Of a stretch of 64,000 nt of DNA, positions 33,067-45,210 are shown one piece after another. Origin of the DNA: Collybia mongolica (lineage: Eukaryota; Basidiomycota; Agaricomycetes; Agaricales; Clitocybaceae). The DNA lies in assembly GCA_013420905.1 (NCBI GenBank), contig JAAXNY010000016.1, positions 1,506,756 through 1,570,755 of the forward strand, in the 5' to 3' direction. The notes beneath the pieces were generated by a model, which had not been told where the DNA came from, made no database searches, and saw only the letters and a program-made list of their open reading frames with translations. The stretch's first letter is position 1. Every line of letters begins with the position of its first letter. The position numbers and the translations under genes are program-made.

Positions 33067-34509
33067 TTATATGATGCGCAATGTCGATGTCACACATTTC
33101 CCTTGTACTTTAACTCCAGAATCCCCCCGTTTTCTGAATGAGTTCTCAAGTGTCCCAAGGAATCCCTCACTCTCGGCATGAACGATGACTGATATCGAGA
33201 GGACAGGGTCGGCGTACATGAACAGATTTTTCGCTCGTTGCTCTTGCCTTGAATATACAATGTCGACGATCTTCTCCTCGAGTATAAAGAAGTCATCCCT
33301 GAAATCCTCTAGATGAATGATGAGTTCTCGGAGTCTGGGGACCAAACAGTGAGATTTGTCAGGGTCCCAAGCCAGAGCTTCCCAAAAGTCCAACACATCG
33401 GGCGTGATATTAATTTCAAGCACAGTCAAGAGTGGGGTAGAAAGTAAGAGACGTTTAGTATCCTCAGCCTCCCAGGCATTAACGAGCGAAAGGGTCTGGA
33501 TTGTGTGGAGTTGACTCAAGAGATGGGGTGATAGTTCGACAGAGTGCAGCCGACCGGAGAGGTAAGTTGATAAGACACGGCCGTGATTACGATCCTGGTC
33601 GCGAAACCGAAATCGTTTGAGGTTAGGAAAGCGAAATCCATCTAACAACAGCTGCTGAGTGTTATGCATTGTGATGTCGAGATCTATGAGAGAGGGAAAG
33701 GTAACACCATCATCCGGCTTTAAGTTTAATGCGAGGTCGAGTTGGCCATATACTGTGATAAATGTGCCTTGCTGTAGACTAACACAGCGGGATAATATCG
33801 AGATGAACAGTTCTGGAGAAAGGCATTCCAATAATGAGAGGTGAGTCAGCTGCTGCCACGGAAAGAGGTGCTCGTGGGTAAAGGGAGAAATGCACGATAT
33901 GGAAACCCTACGGAGCTGGGGGCAGAGTTCAAAAGCAGTGATGGTATGTTCTTCGACCTCGAACCTATCCTCGAGCTCCAACTCCAAAGTTACTAACTGA
34001 GTGATTAGCGTTGGCGGTAGTCGGAAGAATGGTATGAAAACCAACGTCCACGGCGCGCACAATTGAAGGCAGCGCCAGCGACTGGAATGGGGTAGGATGA
34101 CTTCATCTACCAGTTTCCAAAAAGATGTCCTATCTCGCATGCGCCCGAGACCCAACGATAAGGGCAAAGTTGCTCCAGCCCGTAGAAACCACTGTTTCAC
34201 GAGAGCTGAGACAGGCTTCCCCAAAGGGATGACATGTTCACTTCGAAATGAAGAGTAGCTGAAGATGAATAGGTCTACCCAGAGACCGGGTGTGGAAAAA
34301 GCCACCTCCCTCCAGAATGAGCCAACATGGCAGAGTAGCATGGGGGCTTCAGCACAAATAGGAGTAATTCTTTCGGGTAAGCAATGTAAGAAAATCTCGC
34401 CTAGTATTTCGGCAGAGATTAGAGCGCTTTTCAAGTAGGGGGCGTGTGTTATTAACGTGCTCCCGTCTCCACGGCTACACTCGGAGGAGTCGGCGTCATG
34501 CAGATCCAT
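33067..34509 (-). CDS. F-box protein (480 residues)
   Basis: Single-exon gene typical of the very large agaricomycete F-box family. ISAEILGEIFLHCLPE near residue 31 is the F-box, followed by MLLCHVGSFWREVAFSTPGL, the usual W..VA..TP.LW continuation. The remainder is a leucine-rich body with irregular LRR-like segments (LRRVSIS, LTHLSLLE, LKRFRF, LSLVNAWEAE) that would bind substrate for an SCF ubiquitin ligase. The length is normal and there are no breaks. The convergent cutinase ends 162 bases away. Confidence 0.85.
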   Translation of the reverse strand: MDLHDADSSECSRGDGSTLITHAPYLKSALISAEILGEIFLHCLPERITPICAEAPMLLCHVGSFWREVAFSTPGLWVDLFIFSYSSFRSEHVIPLGKPVSALVKQWFLRAGATLPLSLGLGRMRDRTSFWKLVDEVILPHSSRWRCLQLCAPWTLVFIPFFRLPPTLITQLVTLELELEDRFEVEEHTITAFELCPQLRRVSISCISPFTHEHLFPWQQLTHLSLLECLSPELFISILSRCVSLQQGTFITVYGQLDLALNLKPDDGVTFPSLIDLDITMHNTQQLLLDGFRFPNLKRFRFRDQDRNHGRVLSTYLSGRLHSVELSPHLLSQLHTIQTLSLVNAWEAEDTKRLLLSTPLLTVLEINITPDVLDFWEALAWDPDKSHCLVPRLRELIIHLEDFRDDFFILEEKIVDIVYSRQEQRAKNLFMYADPVLSISVIVHAESEGFLGTLENSFRKRGDSGVKVQGKCVTSTLRII

Positions 34510-34962
34510 AAGGTCGGAGATGAAGACGTGAGGTTTCTACGCGTGTGAACGGAAGAGTTTAGTCTTAGGTGTTGTTATGTTTAGATGCTGTAAACCGTTT
34601 CAATATGTGCCCGACCAAAGCTGTTGAAAGTGAAATTATGAATGAGGTACATACTTGTCGCAGTCCGTGCTACTGTTCCGGCCAGCGGTATATGTGGGTA
34701 AGAGGTAGATATGGATATGGCTTTCTCTTTCAAGTTTGGAGCGGTAGTGGTCCTTTCAGCTCGAAGTTGCTTGATGGAGAGCACAAGTAATCGCGCGCCT
34801 CGGATTCACGTTTACTACTTACCAAACAAAAGACACAGCCGCAAATTGAGTCATGTGACTCGGGTAGGCGCTTATCTCTATCCATAACATTGACTGAAAT
34901 ACTTTTATATATCGACCAGGTAGCCTCACGTATCCCGTGCCGTCCTCCTTTACGAGCTAGAA
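34510..34962. other. Intergenic
   Basis: No gene recognised between the F-box gene and the MFS transporter terminus. Confidence 0.4.
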
Positions 34963-36810
34963 CTAGATGGGGTCCGTGGAATGGGAGGATATAGGCGCCT
35001 TTTCCAGACTCTCCCGGTCATCCTCTTGCCTCTTGAGAACTGCCTTCCTGCCTTCAAGCCCCCCTTCATATCCGAACCATGTATACCTCTGACAGTGAGG
35101 CCCCCTAAGAAGAAGGATAAATACTTGCCACCCATACAAACCCAAGCTCAGGCCCGCACTGGCTCGCCATCCGTATTTGACAAATACTTCTGTCCCAACC
35201 GAAGTTCCCAAAACCTGTCCCATGAACAACTGTTGATTTGTTCAGTAAGATTTTTCCTTGGATTGATGTCGTATGATGCGTACTGTGAGGATTAAAAGTG
35301 CGTTCAGACGTGATCGTGCTTCCGGCGCAAGGCTAAAATCAACGCTAGTGTAAGCGCCGGGCACAGTCAAGAAATGACATTACATACCTGAAGACTGAGG
35401 TCGTCAATGATACTTGTAACATTTGGCGGAAAACATCCAAGGCGAATGCGACAATAATTACGGCCGAAATATTGATTCCCCCCGCTCCAACTTGAATAGC
35501 TTGGATGCACCCGAGAAGCACTACGCTGATGAGTGACGCATGCCAAGGAACCAATTTATCGACGAGACGCCCCACAACCGGACCGAGAGCCACACCCAGC
35601 ATTCCCACTAACCCAAACAGTCCAATGACCAGTCTAAACAAGTTCGAATGTCAGTCACGACTAGTTGATAGAAAAAAATAAGAAATGAGCTTGCGTCGAA
35701 TAGTGATATGGCGGGCCGGCCAGAAGGAAAGTTAGTGTCACCCAGAAATTTGCAAAACACGCGCTGGTGGCGATATTCATGAGCATCGCCTGGATCAACA
35801 GCGGCTCTGTAATAGCATACTTCCCCATACTCCAGAGAATATGCCAGTACGTCAAGTCCTTGTTTTTAGGTGGGTAATCTGGGACAATCAGGTAACAGCC
35901 CAGGAGGACCACGAACTGCACGCCAATTGCGAAGTAATAGACAACCCGCCAGGACACGAACTGCGCGATGACCCCAGCGATTACGCGCGCGACTAGGATG
36001 CCGAAAAACAGTCCTGAGAGGACGATGGAAATTGCACTCGCTCGGCGCTCTGCAGGTGCGAGATCCGCGGCTAGAGGAAGCAGCACCATAGGAGTGGCAG
36101 ACGCAGCTCCGACGATAAATGTGATAGCCTCGAATGCAGTGACGTTGTTAGTGATGGCCAGGACGATGGTTAACGAGCCGGATACGGTGATTAGGGAGAG
36201 AATGAGCGGCCTTCGACAGACAAGGTCCCCAAGAGGTGATATGAGAAAGACGCCTGCTGCGTATCTAGGCTAGGTCAGCCCCATTTATGGATTTGATTGT
36301 TTGACTTACCCGGCCTGAACTAGAGATGGTATCCTGAGAGTGTTGTGTCAGTAACATTCGTAATTGGACTTCAACGGACGACGAACTTGGAGACCTGACT
36401 AAACGTCACGTGGAAAGTCTCAGCCTGTTGTACTGAACGAGATGAGTCAGCTTTGGTCGTGACGACGGAGATATGAGCTTACCTAGAAGAGGTTGACAGT
36501 AGTAGAGGTTTGCGATAGCTGGTGCAAAAATTTGATATCCACACAATCTCGCAAAAGCGAAGGACGTACTGAAAGTGCTCGCGAACCCGAAGGAGATCTT
36601 CATGAAGAGTCCAAAATGGAGCACCTTGTTTGCATCATAGCGAAGCCTTCGAGGAATTGGGATGAAACCGAAGTCCGTCGTACGTATCCGTATTCTCTCT
36701 TCCTTAACGCTCGATTCTCTTGATTTATCTCGAAATAGCACAGGGCTGTGCGGTGAACAATTGGCGGTAGTCATGGACGGGGAACGGGACGTGGATGGGG
36801 AGTTCAACAT
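34963..36810 (-). CDS. MFS transporter
   Basis: Twelve-helix major facilitator of the plasma membrane, drug/general substrate type. Seven exons: 36810-36483, 36432-36387, 36333-36310, 36264-35695, 35633-35388, 35344-35284 and 35229-34963. They splice in phase to 513 residues. Motifs: IANLYYCQPLL (helix 1), VSKIPSLVQAGYAAGVFL, then the signature GDLVCRRPLIL between helices 2 and 3, LAPAERRASAISIVLSG, GPVVGRLVDKL in the second half, and MGQVLGTSVGTEVF near the end. The donor of intron 4 is GC (GCAAGC) rather than GT. Two very short exons (46 and 24 nt) are typical of basidiomycete MFS genes. The substrate cannot be inferred. Confidence 0.88.
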
Positions 36811-39023
36811 GATTGACCGGTTGAATGAGGGTGGCGGACCAAGAAGAGCTGAAAACGCTTTGGAACAGCAATATTCTGGGCGTCAGCCTCCTATCGTGTC
36901 GCAATGCAAGGTTGGATTGAATTCATATCTTTCCGGCGAAATTGAGGCGGACATTCCCCAAATACCCACCTGAAAGACCAACTCACAGTCTGAAGCTAAT
37001 GGCTAAACCCCGGTACAAGCTAGTCACCAATTTAGAGATGTAAAGGCATGGGATGGTTCAAAGGTCTCTTGCATTCCTCCGAGGCTCGGTAGCAGATTAT
37101 TTTACCATCCAGACCTCACCTAACGCTATGCGATGTCGACTCCGAACAAGCATATAGTGTTCGCCCGAAGTACAACGCTCTGTGATTAAATGATCCGGTC
37201 TCGTCCTTGGTTTGGGCCCAAAACTACGGTTCTGCTTTAATTTATTGATACCGCCGGTGGTGAGAACAGGGATATGCAGTTGCGCAGGAGTTGGGGGAAC
37301 GGCTGAGCACATTAAGAAAATTGCTGGGTCGAGCACAAGTCAAACATCGTTCGAGATTGGTAGAAGTTGTTAAGGGAAAGCTCCGCAATAGTCATCAAGT
37401 CAAAGTATATATAGTTTATGCCAAGGTGGGTGGGTCACTGCGGGCATTTCCAGTCTAGAGGAAGCCATCGCGTAAAAGATGTTGTTCAAGTTCCGTCACA
37501 CACCGTTCGATTTCCGGAGTTCGCCGTATTGAGATCAAGCATGCCGTTGTGCCGGAGACGATCCGTTTTAGCAGGGCTTGAGTTTAATATCGTCTTAGTC
37601 TCAAATCCTCGTATAGCACCTGAACCTTCGAAATCTTTTCATGCCAGTATACGAAGAAGGTGAACCATACACTCGCGGAAGGGCGAGGGTTAGGTTTGGT
37701 TAGCATGAACAACGTATGATCTTATCTTACCGGGGATAAGATCGATGATAAGATCCTACACAGCCTCATGGGCCAAGAAAAAGCCAAGGCAACACAAATC
37801 CATGTTGCTGTCAATTCCACCGTTCATAACTTGATCCTTGACCATGAGCACCTTTCCGTGTACACGAAATACTGTATCGATACTCCCGGATTATAAATGA
37901 TGCAAGAACGTTGAGAGGAACGGTTCGTCAACCAGAGCCCAAAACGGCGGAGATTTGGGATATGGGCTTGGAATTGGATTTGTAGGCAAGTTCAATCATG
38001 TCTTCGTTGAACTTATATGTTCCTTTTTTCCTTTATCATTCGACTAAGTACCTAGTACCAGTCAATATCCGAGGGCCCCGAATTTTAACCTCACAACGCG
38101 TCGTCCATGTTTCGTTTCAATGCCGGGGGCTTTTCGGGGCCCACTTGGTGACCTAGCAACCCATTACCATGTGGGAGAGGGTTTCTTGCCATCCTGGAGC
38201 GATAGCACCTCATGCCTCATGCAGCCGTTTTCGCTCATGGGCGATACTCGTAAAATTTGTGAGGGAGCGTTTGAGAGGTCTGTCACGAGATATGAACCTT
38301 CTGCTTCAGAATCCGTCAGCGTCACTACCCCCGATGTCTGATGACTGGTCAACGTTCGGATATAACGCAAAGATACATGCGTCTACACGCGTTTTTCATC
38401 ATGGCGAGTACGATGTCGAGGTGCCGCTAACATAGACGATGAGGTCAAGAGGTTCGTCGTTAACATCATCTAGCTTAGTTATTTACCGTTGGTAGTGTTC
38501 GCCAAGACATTTTCACATCCTTCTTTCTGGTGTAAGGCGCGTGTTCGTATCAGGTGACGGTAACTGGGAGAGAACAGGAAGGAACACGATTCGACTGCAA
38601 GGATGAATATCAGTTACCTCTACCTCGTACGACGTTCTCAACGAGATAGGGTGTTTCTCGAGGAATTATTTTGAACTTATAAAATCCGCTGCAGCTGCAC
38701 CTCCATGGAGCGTCCACCGATGGGATGGTTCGGGCCGTCAAATCACGCATATGCCAAGACACTTGTGAGTTGTCCAACCACACCGTTTCCAGGATTCGTC
38801 GAAAATTTAGGCTCATTTCCAAGCCACAGCAACGCATGCGGATTGTTTCACGCGTCTTGTTCGCGTGTTTGTTTTCATATGGGCACTGCTGTGCATGACC
38901 TGTAACCAGCTTCTTCAACGCATGTCGTTCGTCAAGGAAGAATTGAAGCGCCGTGTTTAGACACTTAAAAGCATCCCCTGGCCCTTTGATCACCTCAACT
39001 AGGCTCAGTTGCTTCAAAGCACG
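36811..39023. other. Long intergenic stretch
   Basis: About 2.2 kb with no recognised gene. At 37719-37756 the octamer ATAAGATC and its complement recur three times around TTACCGGGG. A minus-strand frame 38610-39017 (about 130 codons, KCLNTALQFFLDERHALKKL) looks weakly protein-like and abuts the GH30 start, but I cannot name it. Confidence 0.4.
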
Positions 39024-41428
39024 ATGCGCAATTCCTATTTCCTCTCACTTCTTTTCTTTGCACCCCCATTGCCTCGCAGCAAATATGGGATATTGTCGGT
39101 CTTCATTTCCGTCTTATCACGCTGATGAAGCTTACGTTTTTGTTTAGTGGCAGACAACATGGGACCGCTCGAGACTTCTCACCTCTGTCGGCCTGTCCTC
39201 TCCCATTAATTTCGTAACGCCCGGACCCATCGGAAATGCCAATATCGCTGTGTCTGACTCGCAACAGTTCCAAACTGTCGATGGGTTCGGCGCTACACTC
39301 AGTACGAGTTTCTAAACTTTTTGTTGCTGATTCATCCTCATGCCACTGCTTTATAGCTGATTCCTCCGCTCTGACACTCAATAACCTGAAGGCGTGTTAC
39401 TCGTTGCACAATGATCGTGTCCGTCCTAATTTGGGCAATTCACAGAACCGAAACCCAACCAATTATAACAACCTTCTCAAATACATGTTTAATGGGGCTG
39501 ACGGTGCGAACGGCGCTGGCCTGAACTACATCCGGGTTGGAATCGGCGCCTCAGACTTCTCTGCAAATGGTTCATTCGATTCTCGATATCTTATGCTTTG
39601 CTAACGGAATATTCCTTCTTCAAAGTGTACAGCTTCGCCGATACAAGCGGTGACACCTCCTTCAACAGTTTCAACGTCAACCGCGCACCTTCTTACCTTT
39701 TCTCGGTACTCAAAGATATTCGAGCAGTCAACAACCGCGTGAAAGTCCACCTCGCACCCTGGTCGCCTGTATGTATCGCTCTTGTCGAACATCATGGCGT
39801 CGATGCTAATGTTTCCCTAGCCTGGATGGATGAAAGACAGCGGCTCAATGAATGGCGGCTCCCTAAAATCTCAATATGTCAGCGCCTGTGCGCATTCTAT
39901 ACTACATCTTAAACTACAACTCACCTTTGAAATGTAACAGACCCTACATATCTTCTCAAGGCCGTACAAGGTTTTCAAAACCAAGGCATTCCCGTTCACG
40001 CTATTTCTATCCAGGCAAGCTCATCTGCCCATCTCGATCATGCGTCATATTGACTTCGGTTAGAACGAGCCCCAACACAGCAACCCTACGTACCCCACAT
40101 GTACCATAACGCCAGCTGTTGAAGGCCAAATCGGATCAGGCTTGCGTATTCTCTTGAACAACAATTGACTTTCGGGTGTTAAAATTGTTGGTTACGAGGT
40201 ACGTTCCTTGCCCAGTCACTTATGACGTGGATTGCTCATATCTACGCTATAGCATAATTGGGATACTGCAGGTACTTACCCTGTTCAACTAGTACGTTTA
40301 ATATTGTGCCACACAGGTCCCGCATATCTGATTACGCTATAGATACAAAATGCCAGAAATGCAGTCGCCAGCGTTGCTTTCCATTGCTACGGGGGTAGTG
40401 TTTCAAATCAAGACACATTCCACAACGCTTTCCCCAACAAGGTACAGCAATGCCGTACCCATAATTATACTTTTGATCGCTGATTCTATGTCGTAGGAAA
40501 TCTACTTTACCGAATGTACCGGAACAATCAATTCTGACTGGTGGAGCGACATCAAGGTGTGTTTCTCCTCACATCGGCTTATGCATGGGCTTACGACGGC
40601 CTAGTGGTATATGGATAACCTGTAAGTGCGGCCGAGAATTTTGTCAATCTCAGGAACTCACACTTCTCATGACAGTTGGATCGGTAGCATCCAGAGAAAC
40701 GCTAAAACAGTACGCAATTTCTATACGTAAGAGGTGGCGGTCTAACCTTATGATCATTATTAGGGTTTAATGTGGAACATTGCCCTCGATGGTAACGGAA
40801 ACCCCAAGCTTCCAGGTACAAGTAGCTGTGGCGGACCGGGATGTCGTCCCCTCGTCACTGTCAACAGTGATGGCAGCTACAGCTTTAACCAAGAATGTAA
40901 GTCGCAACACTCTTAATTTCTTCTTCCAAAGTTAAATCCTCCGTAGTCTACGCTATGGCCCAGGCTTCTAAGGCTATCATTCCCAAAGATACAGGGGGTC
41001 CTTTCGGCCAAAGGATTGGTGTTTCAGTGAACGGATCCCAGGGATGGGCACTACGAGTGAGCGCATTCGTTACTCGTCGCGTATCCTCTTCGGAGTGGTT
41101 ACGTTACTCGCTGGTTGTCCTCAACTGTAAGGTCTTTAAGTTTACGTTCATATCATGGCTAACCGTTTCTCAGGGAACGACAACGCTTCCTCCTCCTGGA
41201 ATCCTACTCCTGTTACCACGACTATTGCTTTCCGAGGAATGCAGGTAAACGTTCATACGTGGACCGTTGTTACAACACCGTTTCTCACCACCGCCATCGC
41301 AGGCAACCTATACTTTCCCTGTAGGCGTGACGACGTTATGGTGGTTCGCACCTGCTCCGGGGACAGCTAGATCTGCGGGGGATGGAAAATTCAGATTTAA
41401 TGCTACAACAACGGTCCCTGGTATTTAG
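39024..41428 (+). pseudogene. GH30 glucanase (endo-beta-1,6-glucanase type), probably disabled
   Basis: Family 30 enzymes cut beta-1,6-glucan. Exons read in order: QQIWDI / WQTTWDRSRLLTS; VDGFGATL; DSSALTLNNLK; GANGAGLNYIRVGIGASDFS; YSFADTSGD; VKVHLAPWSP; PGWMKDSGSMNGG; HAISIQNEPQHSNPTYP (acid/base Glu); HNWDTAGTYPVQ; SVAFHCYGG; IYFTECTGTINSDWW (nucleophile Glu); LMWNIALDGNGNPKLP; SSSWNPTPVTTTIAFRGMQ; ATYTFPVGVTTLWWFAP, ending TAG 41426-41428. Problems: an in-frame TGA at 40166-40168 (LLNNN-stop-LSGVK) and an apparent 1-nt surplus in the C run after FFA that separates the leader from QQIWDI. Two introns seem to use GC donors. Everything else is intact, so inactivation is recent, or the stop is strain-specific. 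Confidence 0.8.
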
Positions 41429-43241
41429 AAGTATGCTTTCAAATGCTTTCTTATATAACCGCTCTATTTAATAATTTTGAATGCTGGTTAGACGAGAGGA
41501 ATGAATGAAGGCATGAACAGTGAAGGACGGCGACTAGTTCCGTTGTCGTAATGATCGACTTGCATTCTAGTAAGATTGAAAACAATCGAAAACCTGTCGG
41601 AGAGATTCGCGAGCGGAAATTGTGGTCACGTGCATTTTTTTTTTGCGTTCACGCTGCACGAGATGTTCTCTCCACCTCAAACTTCCAAATTTCTCTGCCG
41701 TTCGGAGAAATCATCAGCGATTTGCAAAACTTAGACCTATCAGAGAACATATATGTGTCAGAATTAATGCTTCCAGTTCAGGTTCGTGCACGGTTGGTTC
41801 TTTTTTTTTTCCTGTGTCCCGACGATCATGATCAGAACGCACTCTCCCATAGCGGCCCTGACGTCTAAATATCCTTTTTTGGGCCACATGCAGCGAATGC
41901 CGAATTTCGCCCCGACAAGTTTCTCGTATCGCAAAGCGTCAGCCCAAGTATTGTTGGTCAAGCATACGGCCAAAACCCAAACGAACTTGCTCAGGAAATA
42001 TACATACACCCGACGAGTACAATCAAGTATTGTTGGTCATCAGAATCTGTCTCGCTTGGGAGCATCGTGTTTTTCATCGACGAATAGAGTTTAAAAATCA
42101 TATGGTTGCAGAAGAATTGACGAAGCGTAAGCCTTTCATGCCACCAAACAATATGACTCTTTTTGACATGAGGCCTAAGGAACGTATTCCGCTCACCGAA
42201 CGAGACACTCATGCTACGTTACCCATGAATCCACGCGCAATGGCTCAACGATCGTCTTGAGAAGCTTTGCTGATATGTGCTGGCGATCGATCAGGTTCTG
42301 TAGACTGGTTATATGTTTTACTAACTAGTCTTTACCAGCTTGGTAAAGCTTCATCACGCGATCAGACATGTTAGAGAAACGCCTTCTTCTCTGATCGACG
42401 CAGGGGGTCCAAGAATCGAGTCATTGGACAACAACCACGAGGGGGTTCTCCGTCTCGTTTCTTTTTCAAGCGATAACGCCAAGTTGGGCACGCTTTCGCT
42501 TGTACCTCTTGTTAAGGGGCCTCAGAGGGTCGCGTACGTCAGGGTAAGCCTGGGTCTGTGTCAACGCCACTCCACGTCACTATTTTCTAGGATGTCAGCA
42601 TTGAAGGAACCCAGGAATGAGCATTGCGGCACACTATTCCCAAACCATCAATAATGTTAGACCGATGACATCGTAGGGAGGGTGGGCATCGTTGAGACCA
42701 AATCATCCTTCTGAACTCAAACGGCATGTGCCTTCCAGCGATTGCCCATCAAAATTGAAGATCAAGGCTTGTACTAGACCACTTCTTTTGCCTGCAGGCA
42801 GCCATGAACACGCCTAGCTGATTGCAGCCCTCCCGCCTGGCGCGTCAACCGAACCAAACCGCCTGCTGTGTTTCGCTTACATCATATGCCAGCACATAAC
42901 AATATTGGGGTCCGGGACGTACAATCTATTTAGCGAGATTGTCGGTTGTTGCGTGGCCTTCTGATTTGGACCCGTCTATATTTGCTCATGTCAGCCTACA
43001 CGCACGGGTCCGCCCCTTCCATTTTATCCTACCTATTCTGGAACTCACGTTGCGTCGGCGACCTTTCCATTCGGTGTTTAGTGCAGGGTCTAGCGGTAGG
43101 GTTAGATCGTTTTCATTGTGGGTTTCGATCTGTCGTGCATCCGTTCTTATAAAACCCTCACTTGTTTTAGTTGTCCCTTAGGGCATTCCTCATCTTTGGC
43201 TTTCGAACAACCACATACTACACACTCGCTCAAAATCTGCC
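41429..43241 (+). other. Unassigned; possible exon fragments
   Basis: 41881-42090 reads AANAEFRPDKFLV...SIVGQAYGQNPNELAQEIYI in one frame with a stop at TAG 42088-42090, followed by another open frame to 42258. It looks coding, but I cannot name it or find a start. 42340-42652 is a further open frame of unknown nature. 42940-43241 is the promoter side of the next gene. Confidence 0.35.
43149..43155 (+). promoter_or_regulatory. TATA box of DUF6699 gene
   Basis: TATAAAA sits 87 bases before the ATG at 43242, a normal distance for a fungal core promoter, and is followed by a pyrimidine-rich leader. Confidence 0.5.
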
Positions 43242-44620
43242 ATGGCTTCCTACTTCCGCAACTTCTTCGGCGTGCAGCCCTCCCTCTCTAGCACTAACGC
43301 CCACAACTCAAAATCCCACAAGCGCTCGCCGTCTGCTCCCACGCCGTCGGTATCGATCCCCGACCCAAGCCTCAGCTACATATACGCTGTGCCAGGGACC
43401 ACACCTTCGTCGAGCTCGTCGAGAACTCGGGAACGCAGCAACAGTTATGTCGCTCGCACCAACACACCATCTCCTCTTCGGTATGCCGCTTACGATTCGG
43501 GGTCAACGAGGTCCAAGGCCCCCTACGATTCGGGTTCAACAAGATCCAAAGCACAGCATTCACGAACATCGCTGCCACTGCCGACCCCGCCACCACAACC
43601 TCAAACTCAACCACCGGCACAAAAGCCATCACGGGTGCATATGTACAGGAGCATGGGAAACAAGCCGGGCGATCGTCGTAAGTGGTTTAGGATCAGTATC
43701 GCCCATGTATACCTCAAGGCTTACGCATTATAACCCCTAAGCCACACCGTATCCGATTTATGCTCATTCATCTTCATTCGGCAGTGTACACTCGGCCTCT
43801 AGTTCTTCGTTACACCCTGGGTCTTCGGCATCGGGACACCGCCCTCCGCCGCCCCCGCGAACAGCGAGCTCGGGGAGTGTAGCACCCTCTGAACCACGCC
43901 CAGCTCTCAAACAAAGCCATACTTGGAACAGCGCCTCCAAAAGTGGTCCCCGTGCGTTCCCCTGTTCCTCCTTCTACCCGGACAAAACAACTAACCCCTC
44001 TTCCAACAGAAGCACATGTCTCTTTCCTCAACCCGAACCGGCGCGCAACGCTGCACATGCACCCGCTCCTCGCCTACAGCCGCCTCCACCGGCCACCCAT
44101 CTCCTATGACGTCTCCTACACGCCCTCCTCACGCACTGTCGTCGACCGCAACACTCTCCAACCTGTCCCTGCACATACCCTCACGCAGCCCGCCACAGAA
44201 CCGCCCACGCTCATGACCCTCACGCTTAAGTCAGACAAGTTCCCTTGGACCGTCACCGCCTCATCCGCAGGCGCGAGCAACCAGACCCGCTCCGGGGCGC
44301 GCTTCTACCTCGGCGGCTCAAGCCCCTCTGGCGCGAAGCCCGGAAACATGCCCGTCACGAACCTTGACGTGCTGTACGCGCTGCACACGACGCTCACCGT
44401 GCGGGTGACGCAGCAGGAGTGGGAGGCGCTTGGGCACGGGAGCCGGGCGCAGCGCAAGGCCACGCGTGCGTACGAGAGGCGCTGTATGAAGATGGGGGGC
44501 GGATGGGACGGTGGAGTACGCAGGATCGACTTCCTCGGCGAAAAGACACGCCTCGTCGGCGTGGAGATCGACAAGTCTGCCGACGGCGGCGCGGGGAAAC
44601 TTGTGTTCGGGAAAGCTTAG
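43242..44620 (+). CDS. DUF6699-domain protein, gene 1
   Basis: Agaricomycete-specific protein of unknown function. The N-terminal half is Ser/Pro/Thr-rich and probably disordered (MASYFRNFFGVQPSL; TPSSSSSRTRERSNSY; HRPPPPPRTAS). After two introns (the second, about 43942-44010, is GTCCCC...CAACAG) the conserved C-terminal domain begins: LHMHPLLAYSRLHRPPISYD, LKSDKFPWTVTA, VTNLDVLYALHTTLTVRVTQ, WEALGHGSRAQRKATRAYER, and GVRRIDFLGEKTRLVGVEI. The first intron donor is uncertain: the strong GTAAGT at 43678 leaves exon 2 one base out of phase, while GTACAG near 43640 keeps it. Two relatives lie at 46593-47375 and 55757-56779. Confidence 0.75.
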
Positions 44621-45210
44621 TCCCCGTAACCACAGCATCAAAAATTTGGGGCCTCGTTTTTCGCGAGGCGAGAGTTGGGGTGATATAGGGACAGGGGCGA
44701 TAATTTGGGGACATTGTGTTTATATCGACCGCATCATGCACTCTCTTTTGGATATTAGTGTACTTTAGGTGTATATTATAGGGGTTTTGTATTGTTTTCT
44801 TACGTCCAATATACGTCTTAACCGCTGGGCTACATATAACACGAGTCCCCATTCTCAACACGCGCTGGAGTAACGTAACAAAGCGAGGGTTTATTAGCTA
44901 GTACATAGGCTGCAGGTGTGCGTTACAAGGTGTGGAAATAGTATAGGTGGGAATAGTGAATACATGTGACAAGCCAGGTGGAGAAAATACAGCTCGGAAA
45001 CGAACACATGTTACACCGGAGAGAAAGAGGTTAACCACAGCTCACGCCAACGCCAGGGAAATCGTAGGTGCCCGGGATCGCAGTCAAACATCCTTCCTTG
45101 TCTTGATGCGAATTACAGTTCGTCTGGTCATTCTCGGACGCGCAGCAGCGCAGGCAAAACCGGTTTGCCGAGGGTTCTATTCTGAGCCGTATGAAACCCG
45201 CGTTCGTTAG
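44621..45210. other. Intergenic between DUF6699 gene 1 and the secreted protein gene
   Basis: No gene seen. Confidence 0.4.
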
